Source: Limnoperna fortunei | Lineage: Eukaryota; Mollusca; Bivalvia; Mytilida; Modiolidae | DNA length: 64,000 nucleotides | Reading direction: 5' to 3' | NCBI GenBank assembly: GCA_944474755.1 | Contig: OX104115.1 | Span: 63,306,648 to 63,370,647, forward strand | Notes under the pieces: model-generated | Told to the model about the DNA's origin: nothing | The model's input: only the letters and a program-made list of their open reading frames with translations | Database searches by the model: none | Part shown: positions 24,050 to 35,826 of the stretch, piece after piece | Position numbering within the stretch: the stretch's first letter is position 1 | How the letters are laid out: each line of letters starts with the position of its first letter | Made by a program: the position numbers and the translations under genes

Positions 24050-24785
24050 TTTTTACAAGCATCGCGTTACTTGTAAAAAGCATCGATTTACTTGTAAAAT
24101 GCATCGCGATGCTTTTAACAAGTAACGCGATGCTTTTAAAAAGTATCGCGATGTTTTTTTATTTCATGCATATTGCTTTTTATCGCAATGTTTTTCAAAA
24201 GTATCGCGATGCTTTAAAAATTATCAGGATGCTTTTAAATAGTATACGATAGAAAAATATCGGTGGCCGTTCATGTCACAATTGTGATGTTTCTATCGAC
24301 ATGCATTTTTCTATCGCGATATTTGTTAAAAGCATTAAAAGCATCGTGATACTTGTTAAAAGCATCGCGATGGAAAAAACTTTATGCAAAGTGTAAAAAG
24401 TATCGGCTTACTTTTAAAATGCATCGGCTTGCTTTTTTCATCTACCCGACCGATCGTGTCACAATTGTGATGTTTCAATCGATTTGCTTTTTTCTATCGC
24501 GATACTTGTTAAAATCATAGCGATACTTTTTAAAAGCATCGCGATACTTATTAAAAGCATCGCGATACTTATTAAAAGCATCGCGATGAAAAAACATCAT
24601 GCATGAAGTGAAAAAGCATCGCGATGCTTTTGAAAAGTAAGCCGATGAAAAAACATCATGCATGAAAAAAAGGCATCGCGTTACTTGTTTAAAGCATCGC
24701 GATACTTTTTAAAAAGCATCGTGTTACTTGTGAAAAGCATCGTGTTACTTGTGAAAAGCATCGCGTTACCTGTAATCATGATACT
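24050..24785. repeat. Palindromic GCATCGCGAT array, unit A
   Basis: About 700 bp of imperfect ~21-bp units with the self-complementary core ATCGCGAT joined by T- or A-rich spacers (ACTTATTAAAA, ACTTTTTAAAA). Units occur in both orientations because the core is a palindrome. Units B (35395-35500) and C (46250-46352) hold only a few copies. Confidence 0.85.
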
Positions 24786-24805
24786 TAACAAAAAAAGTAT
24801 ACAAA

Positions 24806-24945
24806 TAATAAACATCAGCGATACAAACAATAAATATCAGCGCGATACGAACACTAAATATCTGCAATACGAACAATAAATATCAGCGATACGAATACTA
24901 AATATCAGCAATAGAACACTAAATATCAGCAATACGAACACTAAT
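24806..24945 (+). repeat. 22-bp tandem repeat, unit A
   Basis: Units of the form AAATATCAGCGATACGAAC plus ACT, six diverged copies, directly beside the palindromic array. Confidence 0.8.
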
Positions 24946-25498
24946 GTAGTTCAATCAAAGTCATTTATCCAAAAATAAATTCCTTTCAAAGTCTGTACCG
25001 GAAGTAATCTCATGACCTATTTTTTAAAAGCTTTTTAATGTTATTTGGCCCTTTCAATCCATCCGGATTATAACAATATCTTGTAAGAAAAACAAACATT
25101 ATATTTTTACACTGTCTCTACAGTACCGACCTTCAGAAATCGTTAAATTAAGATTTATATTACCAATCTCTTTTCAAGAAAGTTTAATAACATTTCTTGT
25201 GTTTTTTCCACTTCAGCACAACATTTCAGAATACCATAAAATTATGAAAAATTTTCTGGACACCAACATTATTCTTTACCTTCATAAATATAATCTATAT
25301 CTACACGCATCGCGCGATTTTATTTACAAAAAGCAAGATCCACATTTCAAATAATAAATCTTTCATTGGAACAAAGAGTTTTTTGTATATTTACAGAAAG
25401 TAAATGAAAAAAAGGAACAAACAACAGAATTAATGAGTAACAACAATATCATTAAATTTCCTCATCCATCCCTTTGCATGTACATCATCGCAAGTCTG

Positions 25499-27417
25499 CT
25501 ACATTTGTCGCACTATATGTTTCTTATTCAGTGCTTTCATGAAAGCAGTTATAGCCAAATCTGTCTGTCCTACTAACTTTAAAGCTTCTCCAAGTAGGTA
25601 GTAGCTTTGTACTGTATTTTCTGAGCCTTTGATAAAATGTTGCTTTTCAATAGTTAGCTGTAAATCTCTGATAGACATGTAGCACTGTTGTATGTCATTA
25701 AGATGATAATGACACAGAAAACAAAGGAAATGAGCAAATGCAACTGGAGGGAATCGTTGTACAGGTTTACAGTGCAATGCCAATTCTTCTGGTATCAATG
25801 CAGAATCTTTTTCAAAACGTACCGAGTCCACATTCACAAATTTTAAAACACGCAATATTCCAAGTCTCTGCAAAGTCGTGGATGTGGTCAAGTTTAGTTG
25901 AATTTGTGATAGACGTTCCTCATTGTATACTTTCTCTGGTGTAAACTTCATCATTGCATAAGACAGTATGTACAGAGCATTGCTGTACTGTTTTGTTTTG
26001 TAGAAAAATGCCGCTAAATTTAGCCAACCAGATACAGCATTTTTGTCATTACCTTGAAACATGTACGCCAATTGTTCACGTAGTTGAGAGTAAATCTTTT
26101 TGTTTATATCTGAAGGAGTAAAACTACTTGGCTGAATTGTTGAACAGATGGCGCTCATGCAGCTTAGATACGTCAATTTGATAAAAGAAGAATGATAGAA
26201 ATTTAACATTCGAATACATTTTCTGTACAATTTAGGTCTAAAAAGGAAAGAACTCGTAAATGAATACACATGTCTTGATCTTAAAAGAAGTCGAAATTGT
26301 GTACTTTTTATTTCTGATGTGCTCGGCAATGCATTTGAATGGATGGTGAAATTCTGAAATTGTTCAGAGAAAAGCATACTGCGCCAACCGAAACTAAACA
26401 ATGTGTTTAAATGTTCTTGTAACATTTTGCGCGGCTGCATTTCTATTTTATTTTCAAACATGTTAATGCATGGAATGAAGTAATGGGGACACATTGAGTA
26501 TTCTACACAGTACAGCAACCTTCTAAAACATTTCAGGAAACATTGTATGAGATTTTCTGGTTTCCATTCTGTCATTGGTGTTTCCTCGGACACCCAGAAT
26601 AAAGTTGTTTTGATAAAATATGAGCAAAGTAGATTTTTACAATTGACATTACTGTTTATTACATCCTTAAGTAATATTTTCATCATAGCATAACACATTA
26701 ATTGTGTATGATTAAATGAGTATATCAACAGCTTTTCGGAAACGGAAAATGAAATGCGCCATTCTAGTGCTTCATTCACAGATCCTTTACAGCCTATCGG
26801 AACAAAAAGAACCCCATGGTCAATTATCTTTGCTTTGACGTCACTGCTAGGCCATGGTGCATCTCTTCTGCTTATCCAATTTTCAGCGACTTCTATCCAA
26901 TGTGGATTGTGAAAACAGAATGCCAAATCTACATCTTCTGATATGTTTGACAAACATGGCCCATGAATTTTCATGTTAATTAGCACATTTTTTTTACAAT
27001 CGTTTAGAATAATTAGTTTGAATAGCTCACTAGACATGTAAAATGAATTACCTCTTTTTTCCACTGCTTGGACCATACCAACACAAAAATTAACAGCTCG
27101 TAGTTGAGTAAAACCTGGTTTGGTGTCATGCATTTCCATTATTAAGTTAATTTTATTTGGATCAAGTTTTATATTACATGTGTCTTCGTGTACGATATAT
27201 CGTTTCAAAACATACATGTCATCCCAATCACTACCTTTCATTTCTAGTCCTTCTCCAAAACTTCCACTTGTTATGGGGATGCGTCTGTCATCAGAATTTA
27301 AATTATCTGATATCGTGCACAGCAATCGTTTCGTTTTCACCGTTTCCTCTGTACCCACAATATTCTGACACAGGAAGTGATACAGTTGTAAAGATGTCGT
27401 ACGCAATGAAATGCCAA
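25499..27417 (-). CDS. Mab-21/cGAS-like nucleotidyltransferase with TPR-like C-terminus, unit A (main exon)
   Basis: Large 3' exon encoding about 635 residues. From the first listed codon it reads a helix (SLQLYHFLCQ), then the nucleotidyltransferase signature: GS at 48-49, an acidic pair D60-W-D62 in GSDWDDMYVL, and a third acidic residue near D160 (DVDLAF). The Mab-21 core motif EWRISFS (215-221) and HTQ..YAMMK follow. Residues about 450-635 are helical and TPR-like (WLNLAAFFYKTKQYSNALYI; SYYLLGEALKLVGQTDLAI). No cGAS-type zinc-ribbon was seen. The family makes cyclic dinucleotide-type messengers on sensing nucleic acid, or is non-catalytic; here the metal-binding set looks intact. The open frame starts at TTG, not ATG. 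A polypyrimidine tract ending CACAG precedes 27417, so this exon is spliced to an unseen upstream exon; the first in-frame Met (56) would lose the GS motif. AATAAA lies at 25319-25324, about 175 nt past the stop. It is the most diverged of three copies and ends in an 8-residue tail absent from the others. Confidence 0.88.
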
Positions 27418-27504
27418 CTGTGAAAAAAACCCAAGAATATTAAGAAACCGATGTCGTCAATGGCTACACGATATATGAAATTTTTACATTTATACCTGTA
27501 AGTG

Positions 27505-27770
27505 TGTGTGTGTTTGTTTGTTTTAATGGGTTTTAACGCCACTTTCAGCAATTTTCAACTATATCATGACGTTCAGTTTTTATTGGAGGAGGAAGACGAA
27601 ACCCAGAGAAAACCTCCGACCTACCGTAGGAAAACTGTGAATCCTTATCAATTTAGGTTAAATCGAGTGAACCCTGGCCGTAGCGAGACTTGAACCCGCA
27701 ACCTCCTTGACCGACCACGTGATCAATAGTAGATGATAAACTACGTTAACCACTCGGCCACCGAGGCCCC
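27505..27770 (-). mobile_element. SINE upstream of Mab-21 gene, unit A
   Basis: Full-length SINE about 90 bp upstream of the splice acceptor, from TTTGTTTGTTTTAATGGG to CTCGGCCACCGAGGCCCC. Copies sit at the same place in units B and C, so the insertion predates the triplication. Confidence 0.75.
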
Positions 27771-28865
27771 ATTATCTCTATGTAAAGGGAAGCAACTAGT
27801 GATTATTAATTGAATACATTGGTCTCTAGATACGTGCGACCGTTTATTGACTGCTATTATTATGCCATTTACAGGTATTTTTCTTATAAATATTGTCCCA
27901 CATCATGTTTACAGTTGCGTTCAAGATTTTTTATGAAATCATTTTTATCAGATCTCCTTTCTGGCAAAATTCTGTACGGTTACACACATTATTTCAAGCT
28001 TGGTCGAACAAAATGTGCCCAGCGAGACATCAATGCCGCCGAGACAACTTTTTCAGGACTTGTTTTTTTTACGAGATAATGCGCTATAATAAATATGTAT
28101 TATATAAATATATATATCTCAGCTCATGTTTACAGAAAGAACCTTGTAATTTTCATGCAAATTCATAACATTAATTTTTGAAAGCTTTTTATCTCTCTTG
28201 TGCTAAAATAAGTACGAAAATATTATGAGCCAAGTTTGTTAACTAATATAATACGTGATAGAGTTATCATATAAAATTGGATTTTGTTAAAAGAAATGGA
28301 TTGTAATGGCTATACAATTTAATGTGTATGGTGACAGGTTGACATGTTGACGCACAGAAAAAGTAATATAAATACTTATAATATATATGATGTTTAGCTG
28401 ATGGTGTGACAAAATACCAAACCCATACATTTTTAATTGTATAATGCTAAAAAAAGACATAAGTAAACAAGCAACAATTGAATACGTGCCGATAAATTAA
28501 AGCCCATCAAATCATGATACGTTCGCTTCTTTTATGTATATTCTATAAATAACTTGTCTTACCATCCATCTTGTTAAATTAGGTTTATTGCTACTGTCGT
28601 CTTAGCGGTACAAGTCCATAACCTATCAATAAAATATTTATTAAAGCTGTAAGGAATTAAAACCGAATGATGGACCACATCAACATTGATGACGAACATA
28701 CTCCTTATGAGCATAGAATGCTGCTCTTGCAATAAGACTGTAATCGCTGTTTTAAATACAAAATTAGATGTGAAAAGAACAGAACCAGATAGATATACCA
28801 AACAAGCCGGAGGTCTCGATGAATTAAAGCATCCACTTTCGAAAGTAAAAATTGCTATCCGTATC

Positions 28866-28990
28866 AATTAAGTCTGGAGTCGAGCACACACTGCCCGCAG
28901 TAAGACTCTAACATACAACCTCAGTGTTAACAGGTACATAATCAATAGTAGATAACTAACTTCCTTACTCAGTCGGTCTTCGTGGCCCCT
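28866..28990 (-). mobile_element. SINE head fragment, unit A
   Basis: GGAGTCGAGCACACACTGCC to the A-box complement CAGTCGGTCTTCGTGGCCCC; the B box is degraded. Also present in B (40130-40254) and C (51007-51125). Confidence 0.5.
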
Positions 28991-31096
28991 TAGGAATTAA
29001 TTGATAATTTGTAGGATTGAAAATAAATGTTTTAGACGTAGCGCTCGTTTTGGGGGATTTGTAGTGTCCGATAAATATCTTTGGGGTTTGATACGTATAA
29101 CGAATAAAAAATGTTAATAAATTAGTATGTTTTAGCTTTCGATCAAAACAAACTCTACCAGTCCTTTGAGCAACCACGAAACTCGAATAATTGGAAATTT
29201 GTTTACCTAAGATTTTTCCAGAAGGCGCGTTGTAAATTATAAGAAGAAAGCAAGATCAGGTCTTATCAACCTTCAGAACTTAATTTCCTTATATTTTGCA
29301 TGAGTGTTGGCTACCCAAAATTGTATACGTCATAAGTTTTCCGCATCATAATATTAAATCATTTTAGTATGATTACGTAATCATAAATCTTAATTCTGTA
29401 AATATCAACAAGGTAAGCTCTCTTTTGGTAAGTTTTTTCTTCAACTAAACCTGTTAAATTGAAACACATATCCTATCCATTAATGCGTTTTTTCCTAATT
29501 GTAATTTTTGCCATTTTGCCAATTGTTATGTATTGTGAAAGTGCTACACATTCAACCATGTCTAGTCTCGTTTGTTACGAACACAACTTTTAGATTTTTG
29601 CCGAATTTATAGTTTACACTCTTAACAAATTTATAAACAAGTTAGATATGCGTTTTCCCATGTCCAGTCGTTACGCCTACAGCCCCAACAAGAGCAAGGA
29701 AAAGCCTATTCGCCGCCCTGAAGACGATCTGGGCACATCTCTGGATCAAGCACCAGAAACGCTTCCACTTTGGTCCCAGTCCCTGTATCAGAACCAACTT
29801 AACACGATTGCGATTCAGTTATGGTCGTTAATGGCTAATGCACTGAATAAACTATATATTACAATGCTGCTTTTGAAATATGTATATTGAAATGTGATTT
29901 CGTTCAAGTTCTTCCTTGTTTAACAATTCAGACGTCATTGTTGAAATGTAAGTGGTACATTGTGTTTTGTGTTTGCATTTAATCTTGCCATTTAGTTTTT
30001 AAAGGCAAACAAAGCTTTTTTATTTTAAAATCATGACAACATTTAAATGATACTGGGTGTTTACATTATATCACCCTCTTGAGACACTTATGAAAACAAC
30101 AACTTATTATAGTCCATAGAGACTACCCAGAACTGATTAAACGATTAGTGCTCTTAGTGTGATTTCTTCCCGTTACGGTGCACTATGTATCTTAATTAAA
30201 TAAATATTTTCTCTAAAACAGTCTAAAAAGATATTTTTTTATATTGTACTGTACCCCCTTTTCTTGACTAGTGAATCAGTAATAAATTTTCTCTCACTTT
30301 GCATTCGACCCTATCTTTACTGGCATAAAAAGCCTGTATAGTCGTGATTGTTTCAAAACCAAATCTCGAACCTGTATTCATTTGTCTGATACGTCTTAAC
30401 CGGTGTAGACCTATCTTAATTTGTTTTGAATTAGTCTCAACATGCCAACAAAACATTTTACTTTGTCGAAAACATTGGACACCTTTTAATCAAATTAATA
30501 TTAAACTATTGATAAAAAATCTTTTCTTAGGTTTTATTCTTCTCGTCCGTGTCGAAGTATCAACTGTCAGTAACAAACGAGCGAATTAAAGGGCCGTTCA
30601 CAGTTCAACATGCAAACTAAGACAGACACGCACGTAAAATAGAAACATAAGTCCACAGAAAGGAACTGTTTTCAATGTACATTTGCTTTAAAACGTAAAA
30701 TACGTTATTATACGAAACGCCAAACAAGCTAAAATAAAATTATGTGCATTGCATCTTATAATTTGTAACCTTGAAATATATACAAAATAAAAATTCAATG
30801 ATAAATTCGCATGTAAAAAAGGCAAAACTAATCAAATTGAATGAAAATAATTAATTAAAATAAACAGTAAATGAATATAAGTCATATGTAGAAGTATAAT
30901 CCACATGTGTTCAGTTGGATTACAGAAAGAAAACAAATTTGATGTAGTCAGTAAGTTTTGTGAGACCTACTTTGTTTACTTTGTTGCCTCCCCTATTACG
31001 ATCACATTTTTTACCTCATTAAATTTGAGCTTAAGACAAATGCTAAATCACGATGTTGAATGTTAAAAACAATATAACCATGCAATGTTTTAGAGG

Positions 31097-31262
31097 ATTG
31101 GGTGACCGAGTGTTTAAGTAAGGCATGTACTGTTGGTAACATGACTGCTAAAACTTAATTGACGAGGATTTCCAGGTTTTCCGCCGGGCGATTTCACGGG
31201 GTCCTCGCTACCTCTGTTATAACTGAAATATTGCAAAAAGTTGCGTTAAACCTTAGTCACAT
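31097..31262 (+). mobile_element. Old diverged SINE, unit A
   Basis: A-box-like GGTGACCGAGTG, then TTGACGAGGATTTCCAGG, a CCGGGCG...GGTCCTC middle and AAGTTGCGTTAAACC tail. Heavily diverged. Counterparts at 41943-42102 and 52820-52974. Confidence 0.4.
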
Positions 31263-32314
31263 GTGAATGTGGTTATTTATAAATTCAGAAGGTACGTGTG
31301 ATCACAACACGAAAAAACATCTTAGAAAAATCTTCTATGTCAGTAAATACATGGGTTAAACACGGCTGATTAAATAAGTGTTGGAAATGAATTTACCATC
31401 CTTTGATAAAATAGCATCAAAATTGTAATAATGCTTTTTCTTTTATTATGTACTGATCAGGAACATGTGGTCACTTTAAGGTCACAGTACAATAATTTTC
31501 TTTTTTTTTTGTTACACTTCGTACTACTTAATAAGAATTTAACTTCAGCCGAACTAAGCAATAATCAAATTATTTACAAACGATAATTAATACAACGCTA
31601 ATAGTTGACCAATATAATGAGCTTAGCACATAACTATATGATTTACTATACTTACCCTCAAAATGAAATTCTAATGTAGATTACATGTTAAAAAATCATT
31701 CGCCGTGTTTCTTGGGTAATGTAGAAACAATTGTGAAACTGTTGGAAAAAACTAACAAAACAAAACACTTCGGAAGTTTTTATAATAATAAAGGTTTATG
31801 GAAAATCGTTGTAATATGATAAGTAGGATGTATACACGAATTAAAACGGATATATTTGTCATATTATTTTGTTGTGGGGGGCATTTTTATTTACAAAGAT
31901 TAATTATATTAATATTTATTGTAGATGCTTAAAACAATGACATCTTTTAAGATTTCTAAATAATAGTGCCATATAAGAATATTAGAAAGGGAGAACTATT
32001 TTCGGGTCTGTTTTGTATTATAGTTTGAGTTTTACATTGAAAGATGCTCTTAGATAACAGTCACTAAATCATGAACACATTATGGCAGAACATAAACACA
32101 TTATTGTAGACATTTCATGCAATCATGTCAACCATTGGAAACACCATGCCGAGAAATAACACCCTGCAAACCAAAATTTCGGATTATTTAGTCAGCTCCT
32201 TAAATTACTCTACCTTGTGTTAACATGTTTGAACAGGACTTTCCTTCTTTTAAACTTTTGATATCATTTATACAAGAGTTAAAAACAATATCATTTGGGG
32301 AAAATGTGTTTTGT

Positions 32315-32725
32315 TTGTTGGATTAAATGATGTTTAACGCCACTTTCAGCAATTTTTCAGCTATATCATGGCGTCCAGTTTTTTATTGGGGAGGAAGCCG
32401 GAGTACCCGGAGAGAACACCCGACCTTCGGTAGGATGGGTAAAAATGGAAATGTGTTGTTGTGACAAACTTCTGTAGGTAATCCATATGCATGTTTACAA
32501 CTATATGTTACCATAGCAGGAATAAAAACACTCTCCGCAAGCATACTCGAAAATAGGTCGTATAAACAAGCAGTAGAATTTGTTTGTGTATTTCATTTAT
32601 ATTTTTATTAGAATGCATTAACGCTTGTTACACCAATTACTTTGGCTTCCTCCCGATCAAAAACTGGACGCCACAAAATTGCTGACTAAAAGTGGCATTA
32701 AACACCATTCAAACATACAAACAAA
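32315..32725. mobile_element. Inverted pair of SINE 3' fragments, unit A
   Basis: A reverse fragment (32315-32432) and a forward fragment (32640-32725) face each other across about 200 bp. They share GGACGCCA and GGCTTCCTCCC in complementary form and could fold as a hairpin. Counterparts at 43165-43580 (B) and 54045-54455 (C). The B/C versus A/B identity switch lies just right of this pair. Confidence 0.55.
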
Positions 32726-32847
32726 ACCCAAATAGGATGTTTTACATGCTATTTTTACCTTCCATTATTAGTGGAAGATATTCTTGGTAGAGCTAGATTA
32801 TTTATATAGTGTTGGAAAATAGCAGTTTATTTCGAGCACACGTTTAA

Positions 32848-33009
32848 TTAAGCTTCTGAGTTGTTATGATCTGAACAATGTTTTGACGGGACAAAGACAT
32901 ATCCTTGTAGTAAATCGCTTGGTGTGTTAGAAATTGATGACGTAATTGTCCTCAAATGCACGATTTCTGGTACATGTAATCCGGTTTGGATAAGATCATG
33001 CACACGCAT
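32848..33009 (-). CDS. Short ORF with adjacent poly(A) signal, unit A (tentative last exon)
   Basis: 53 codons from ATG (MRVHDLIQTG) to TAA, with AATAAA only 17 nt past the stop (32826-32831) and an acceptor-like CTTGTTTCAG upstream at about 33035. A TGA lies in frame between that acceptor and the ATG. Copies in B (43701-43862) and C (54585-54746) are open; the C copy shows replacements (H to P, T to K). The protein is not recognised; it may be a fragment. Confidence 0.22.
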   Translation of the reverse strand: MRVHDLIQTGLHVPEIVHLRTITSSISNTPSDLLQGYVFVPSKHCSDHNNSEA

Positions 33010-33038
33010 CTGTACTCGCTGCGTATCCAATCAAAACT

Positions 33039-33081
33039 GAAACAAGAACGTTGTTAAGTAACATAACAACGTTTTTGTTTC
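33039..33081. other. 18-bp stem hairpin, unit A
   Basis: GAAACAAGAACGTTGTTA (33039-33056) pairs with 33064-33081 with one mismatch, across a 7-base loop, and is bracketed by CCAATC and GATTGG. Also at 43892-43934 and about 54776-54818. Its role is unknown; it also mirrors an acceptor-like TTGTTTCAG on the minus strand. Confidence 0.6.
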
Positions 33082-33084
33082 TGG

Positions 33085-33201
33085 CGTTCTGATTGGATGT
33101 GGGATATTGAAGAGTATAAAGGATATTGCGATTTGAAGGTTTTAAGGAAACAAGTACTTTCATGTGCTGTCGGAAAAGCCAGTGTGATCTTCCATTCGTA
33201 A
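33085..33201 (+). pseudogene. Exon-like frame RSDWMWDIEEY, unit A
   Basis: Plus-strand frame of 38 codons (RSDWMWDIEEYKGYCDLKVL...) ending TAA. Its first 60 bases are about 90% identical to a minus-strand frame at 57737-57955, where the reading frame is also open. Also in units B (43938-44054) and C (about 54822-54938). Probably a fragment of a repeated or transposed coding sequence. Family unknown. Confidence 0.3.
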
Positions 33202-34482
33202 TAGAAATGTTTCTTTATAATTTCTATCACTCGAGTAATATCACCAAGTCTTTCCCCAAAATACACTAAAGAACCTGTTCTCTATTAAGTGCTGGTATTT
33301 CCAAGAAGCAGGCAAGGGTTGGTTCAAGTTAGAAAAGGAAAGTAAAAAAAAATGTCTTAAATATTAAAGTTAAGCAGGAAATAGACTAGGGTTATACTAT
33401 AAGAGATATTATGTCAATAAAATGCACTAGAAACTGTCAGAAAGGGGAGATAATTTATCGATTTTGCAATAAAATTTGATGTTGTAAGAAACGATTTCTT
33501 ACTTAAACAAAAGACAAATACACAGACCGTTTTGCTCTTGGCTTTTTTATGTGTTTGAAATTAATAAAAATCAATTACTAGGGTTTTTCCCAACCGTGAA
33601 TCACCTTTGCAAAAACGCTGGTCTGTTTTCTGAAGAATGTCTGTATTTTACTACGTTTTGCTTGCGTCAGTTAAATTAAATAATGCTAATATTATTCACA
33701 TAACAATTTACTATCAATCAATCACTGATGTTGATAAACTCCTTTATTTACAATTTTAACAAATAAACTCCTGCAGCAGCAGTTTAAGTAGCACTAGACA
33801 GTATATTGCCACTTAAAATTCTTCACAATCATAGGAGGAGTAAATTAGGTTACGAACAGTTAAGACATGGAAATAAATGAAAACTACAATTTTCTAATCA
33901 AGTGACAGATCAAAGAAATAGAACATCAGTCCTCGAATGATAAGTAAGTGACAGTTTAACATGTTTAAACTAATATAATATATATGATTCGCATAGGTAT
34001 CATCCTGCAGGTTTCATCCGCTAAATGGCAAACGGTGACCATTGGTTTTTGGTTTTTTACCAATTCAAAATTGTACATTGCTGTTTTACTTGATTGTTGT
34101 TTCTAGTACATCTCATTATTTCGTATAAATTTTAGTCATAAGAGATTTTTTTCCAGACTTTACAGTATAATTTGCTGAGTACACTGAAATGCTTTTTCTA
34201 CTTTTTAGATGGATATGAAGAAAATATATATAACATTATTAAATCATAAAAGTGCTATATTGTGCTTCAAATATCTTTTGTACAGGATGTGCATTGTTAA
34301 GCAAAATATAGATTTTTAAGCCTGTTTAGTTACTTGATTAAAAACACTGGGTGTTGGGTTTCTTACCATTCAGTTATCAATTTTTATTGTTTACATTAAA
34401 AAGTTTAAGTTATATTTGAAGAATAATATTTTAAAACATTTTTCATGTAAATCCCGTTTTAACGTTACATCTTAATACTTTA

Positions 34483-34788
34483 CAAGTTGATTTGACAATA
34501 TCTAAGCCTTATATGTTTGGTAGCACCCTTACCTAATCTAGAGTTATACACTTGCTACAAGTCTTTTTGACTTTTTTGCTATTAGAGAGTTACATCTTTA
34601 TTATGAACCTTTTCTATACTATCCACCTTTGTACACAAGTTGATTTGACAATATCTAAGCCTTACATGTTTGGTAGCACCCTTAACTAAACTAGAGTTAT
34701 ACACTTGCTACAAGTCCTTTTGACGTTTTTGCTATTAGAGAGTTACATCTTTATTATGAACCTTTTCTATACTATCCACCTTTGTACA
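34483..34788 (+). repeat. 153-bp direct duplication, unit A
   Basis: Two adjacent copies (34483-34635, 34636-34788), each running from AGTTGATTTGACAATATC to TATCCACCTTTGTACAC, with a few differences. Unit B has the same pair (45339-45644). Unit C has one shortened copy near 56221-56335. Confidence 0.85.
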
Positions 34789-35394
34789 CATGTGGATTGT
34801 ATAGGTAACTGTTGATATACAGGTACATTCATTTTGTGTTGCGTGCTCTATGTGGGAAAATACTATTCTGAAAAACTAGATTATTCAAAGACCTCAAGCT
34901 GCTTATAGAAAGTTACAGTACTTGGACAAGGAGTCTATAAGTTAAGGTCTAAAATACAGACAGTCACAGATAATTCTGTTAACTGTCAATAACTTTTGGG
35001 TCAAATTGTTTTAATGTTATAAGGTTGGGATGCCAAAAATACTAACTAATACTAATATTGCAAATATTTTTAAAAAGTATAGACGGTTATTCAAATTAAT
35101 TAGAAAAAGCAAAATAAATCTAATTTATTGTACTTGAATAAAGCAAAACTACCAAGGTATGGTTAAACTTAGCTGCAATAATGTAGCTACTTTGATTGAT
35201 TTGTTTTTGTTTTTTGTTTGTTTGTTTTTGATATCGACGGAGCTACAAAGAGGTCCATTATTCTTAAAGAGGCAGCCCGTGAATGATTCACACACGGACG
35301 GTTTATGCATAGTTTACGCTAAGCCGAAATAAATCAAATACGGGGAGCTACATTATTGCCTAATGTTTTTTTATTGCGAAGTGCATGAAATAAA

Positions 35395-35500
35395 AAAGCA
35401 TGGCGTTACTGATTTAAAGCATCGCGATACTTTTTAAAAGCATCGCGGTACTTATAAAAAGCATCGCGTTACCTGTAAAAACATCATGATACTTAACAAA
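35395..35500. repeat. Palindromic GCATCGCGAT array, unit B
   Basis: Four or five units (AGCATGGCG, AGCATCGCGATAC, AGCATCGCGGTAC, AGCATCGCGTTAC). Confidence 0.8.
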
Positions 35501-35522
35501 AAAAGCAAACAAACAAAACAAT

Positions 35523-35662
35523 AAATATCAGCGATACGAACACTAAATATCAGCGATACGAACACTAAATATCAGCGACACGAACACTAAATATCAGCGA
35601 TACGAACACTAAATATCAGCAATACGAACACTAAATATCAGCGATACGAACACTAAATATCA
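35523..35662 (+). repeat. 22-bp tandem repeat, unit B
   Basis: Six nearly perfect copies of the same 22-bp unit. Confidence 0.85.
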
Positions 35663-35709
35663 ACCATTTTTATTGTGTGATCGCTTTAACACCTTCTTAT
35701 ACACTACCA

Positions 35710-35826
35710 CAGGTCGGGGGTTCTCTCTGGGTACTCCGGCTTCCTCCCCCAATAAAAACTGGACGCCATGATATAGCTGAAAAATTGCTGAAAGTGGCGT
35801 TAAACACCATTCAAACAAACAAAACA
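35710..35826 (+). mobile_element. SINE 3' fragment, unit B
   Basis: GGGGGTTCTCTCTGGGTACTCC to AAACAAACAAAAC. Lies in a block of about 520 bp absent from unit A; also at 46566-46683 in unit C. Confidence 0.6.

Larger units (their letters stand above)
27780..32310. other. Upstream region of Mab-21 gene, unit A
   Basis: Should contain the missing 5' exon and promoter of the Mab-21 gene, but neither can be fixed by eye. Holds SINE fragments and a GC-richer island at 29677-29810 (CAAGCACCAGAAACGCTTCC region) that is conserved in B (40520-40650) and C (51398-51530). Other short frames here are not conserved between units. Confidence 0.4.
23646..35056. repeat. Tandem unit A (11.4 kb)
   Basis: First of three head-to-tail segmental copies. 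It begins at a GCAAATATTTTT stretch shared by all three units and runs through palindromic arrays, the 3' flank, the Mab-21 gene, a SINE, and 7 kb of upstream sequence. The left 9 kb is clearly diverged from units B and C, with indels (for example an extra block around 29042-29480). The right 2.3 kb (32.8-35.06 kb) is nearly identical to 43.65-45.91 kb of unit B. Confidence 0.9.

Noticed and set aside
27700..27770. tRNA-like A and B boxes (TGGCCGAGTGG, GGTTCAAGTC)
   Set aside because: They belong to SINE heads followed by the SINE body; cloverleaf pairing is poor, so no tRNA gene is called here or at the other copies.
33054..33266. 70-codon minus-strand ORF present in A and B
   Set aside because: It opens with a non-ATG codon, overlaps the hairpin and the opposite exon-like frame, and has no splice support.
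35523..35662. Regular short repeats resembling a CRISPR array
   Set aside because: The 22-bp units are directly adjacent without unique spacers, and the genome is animal.
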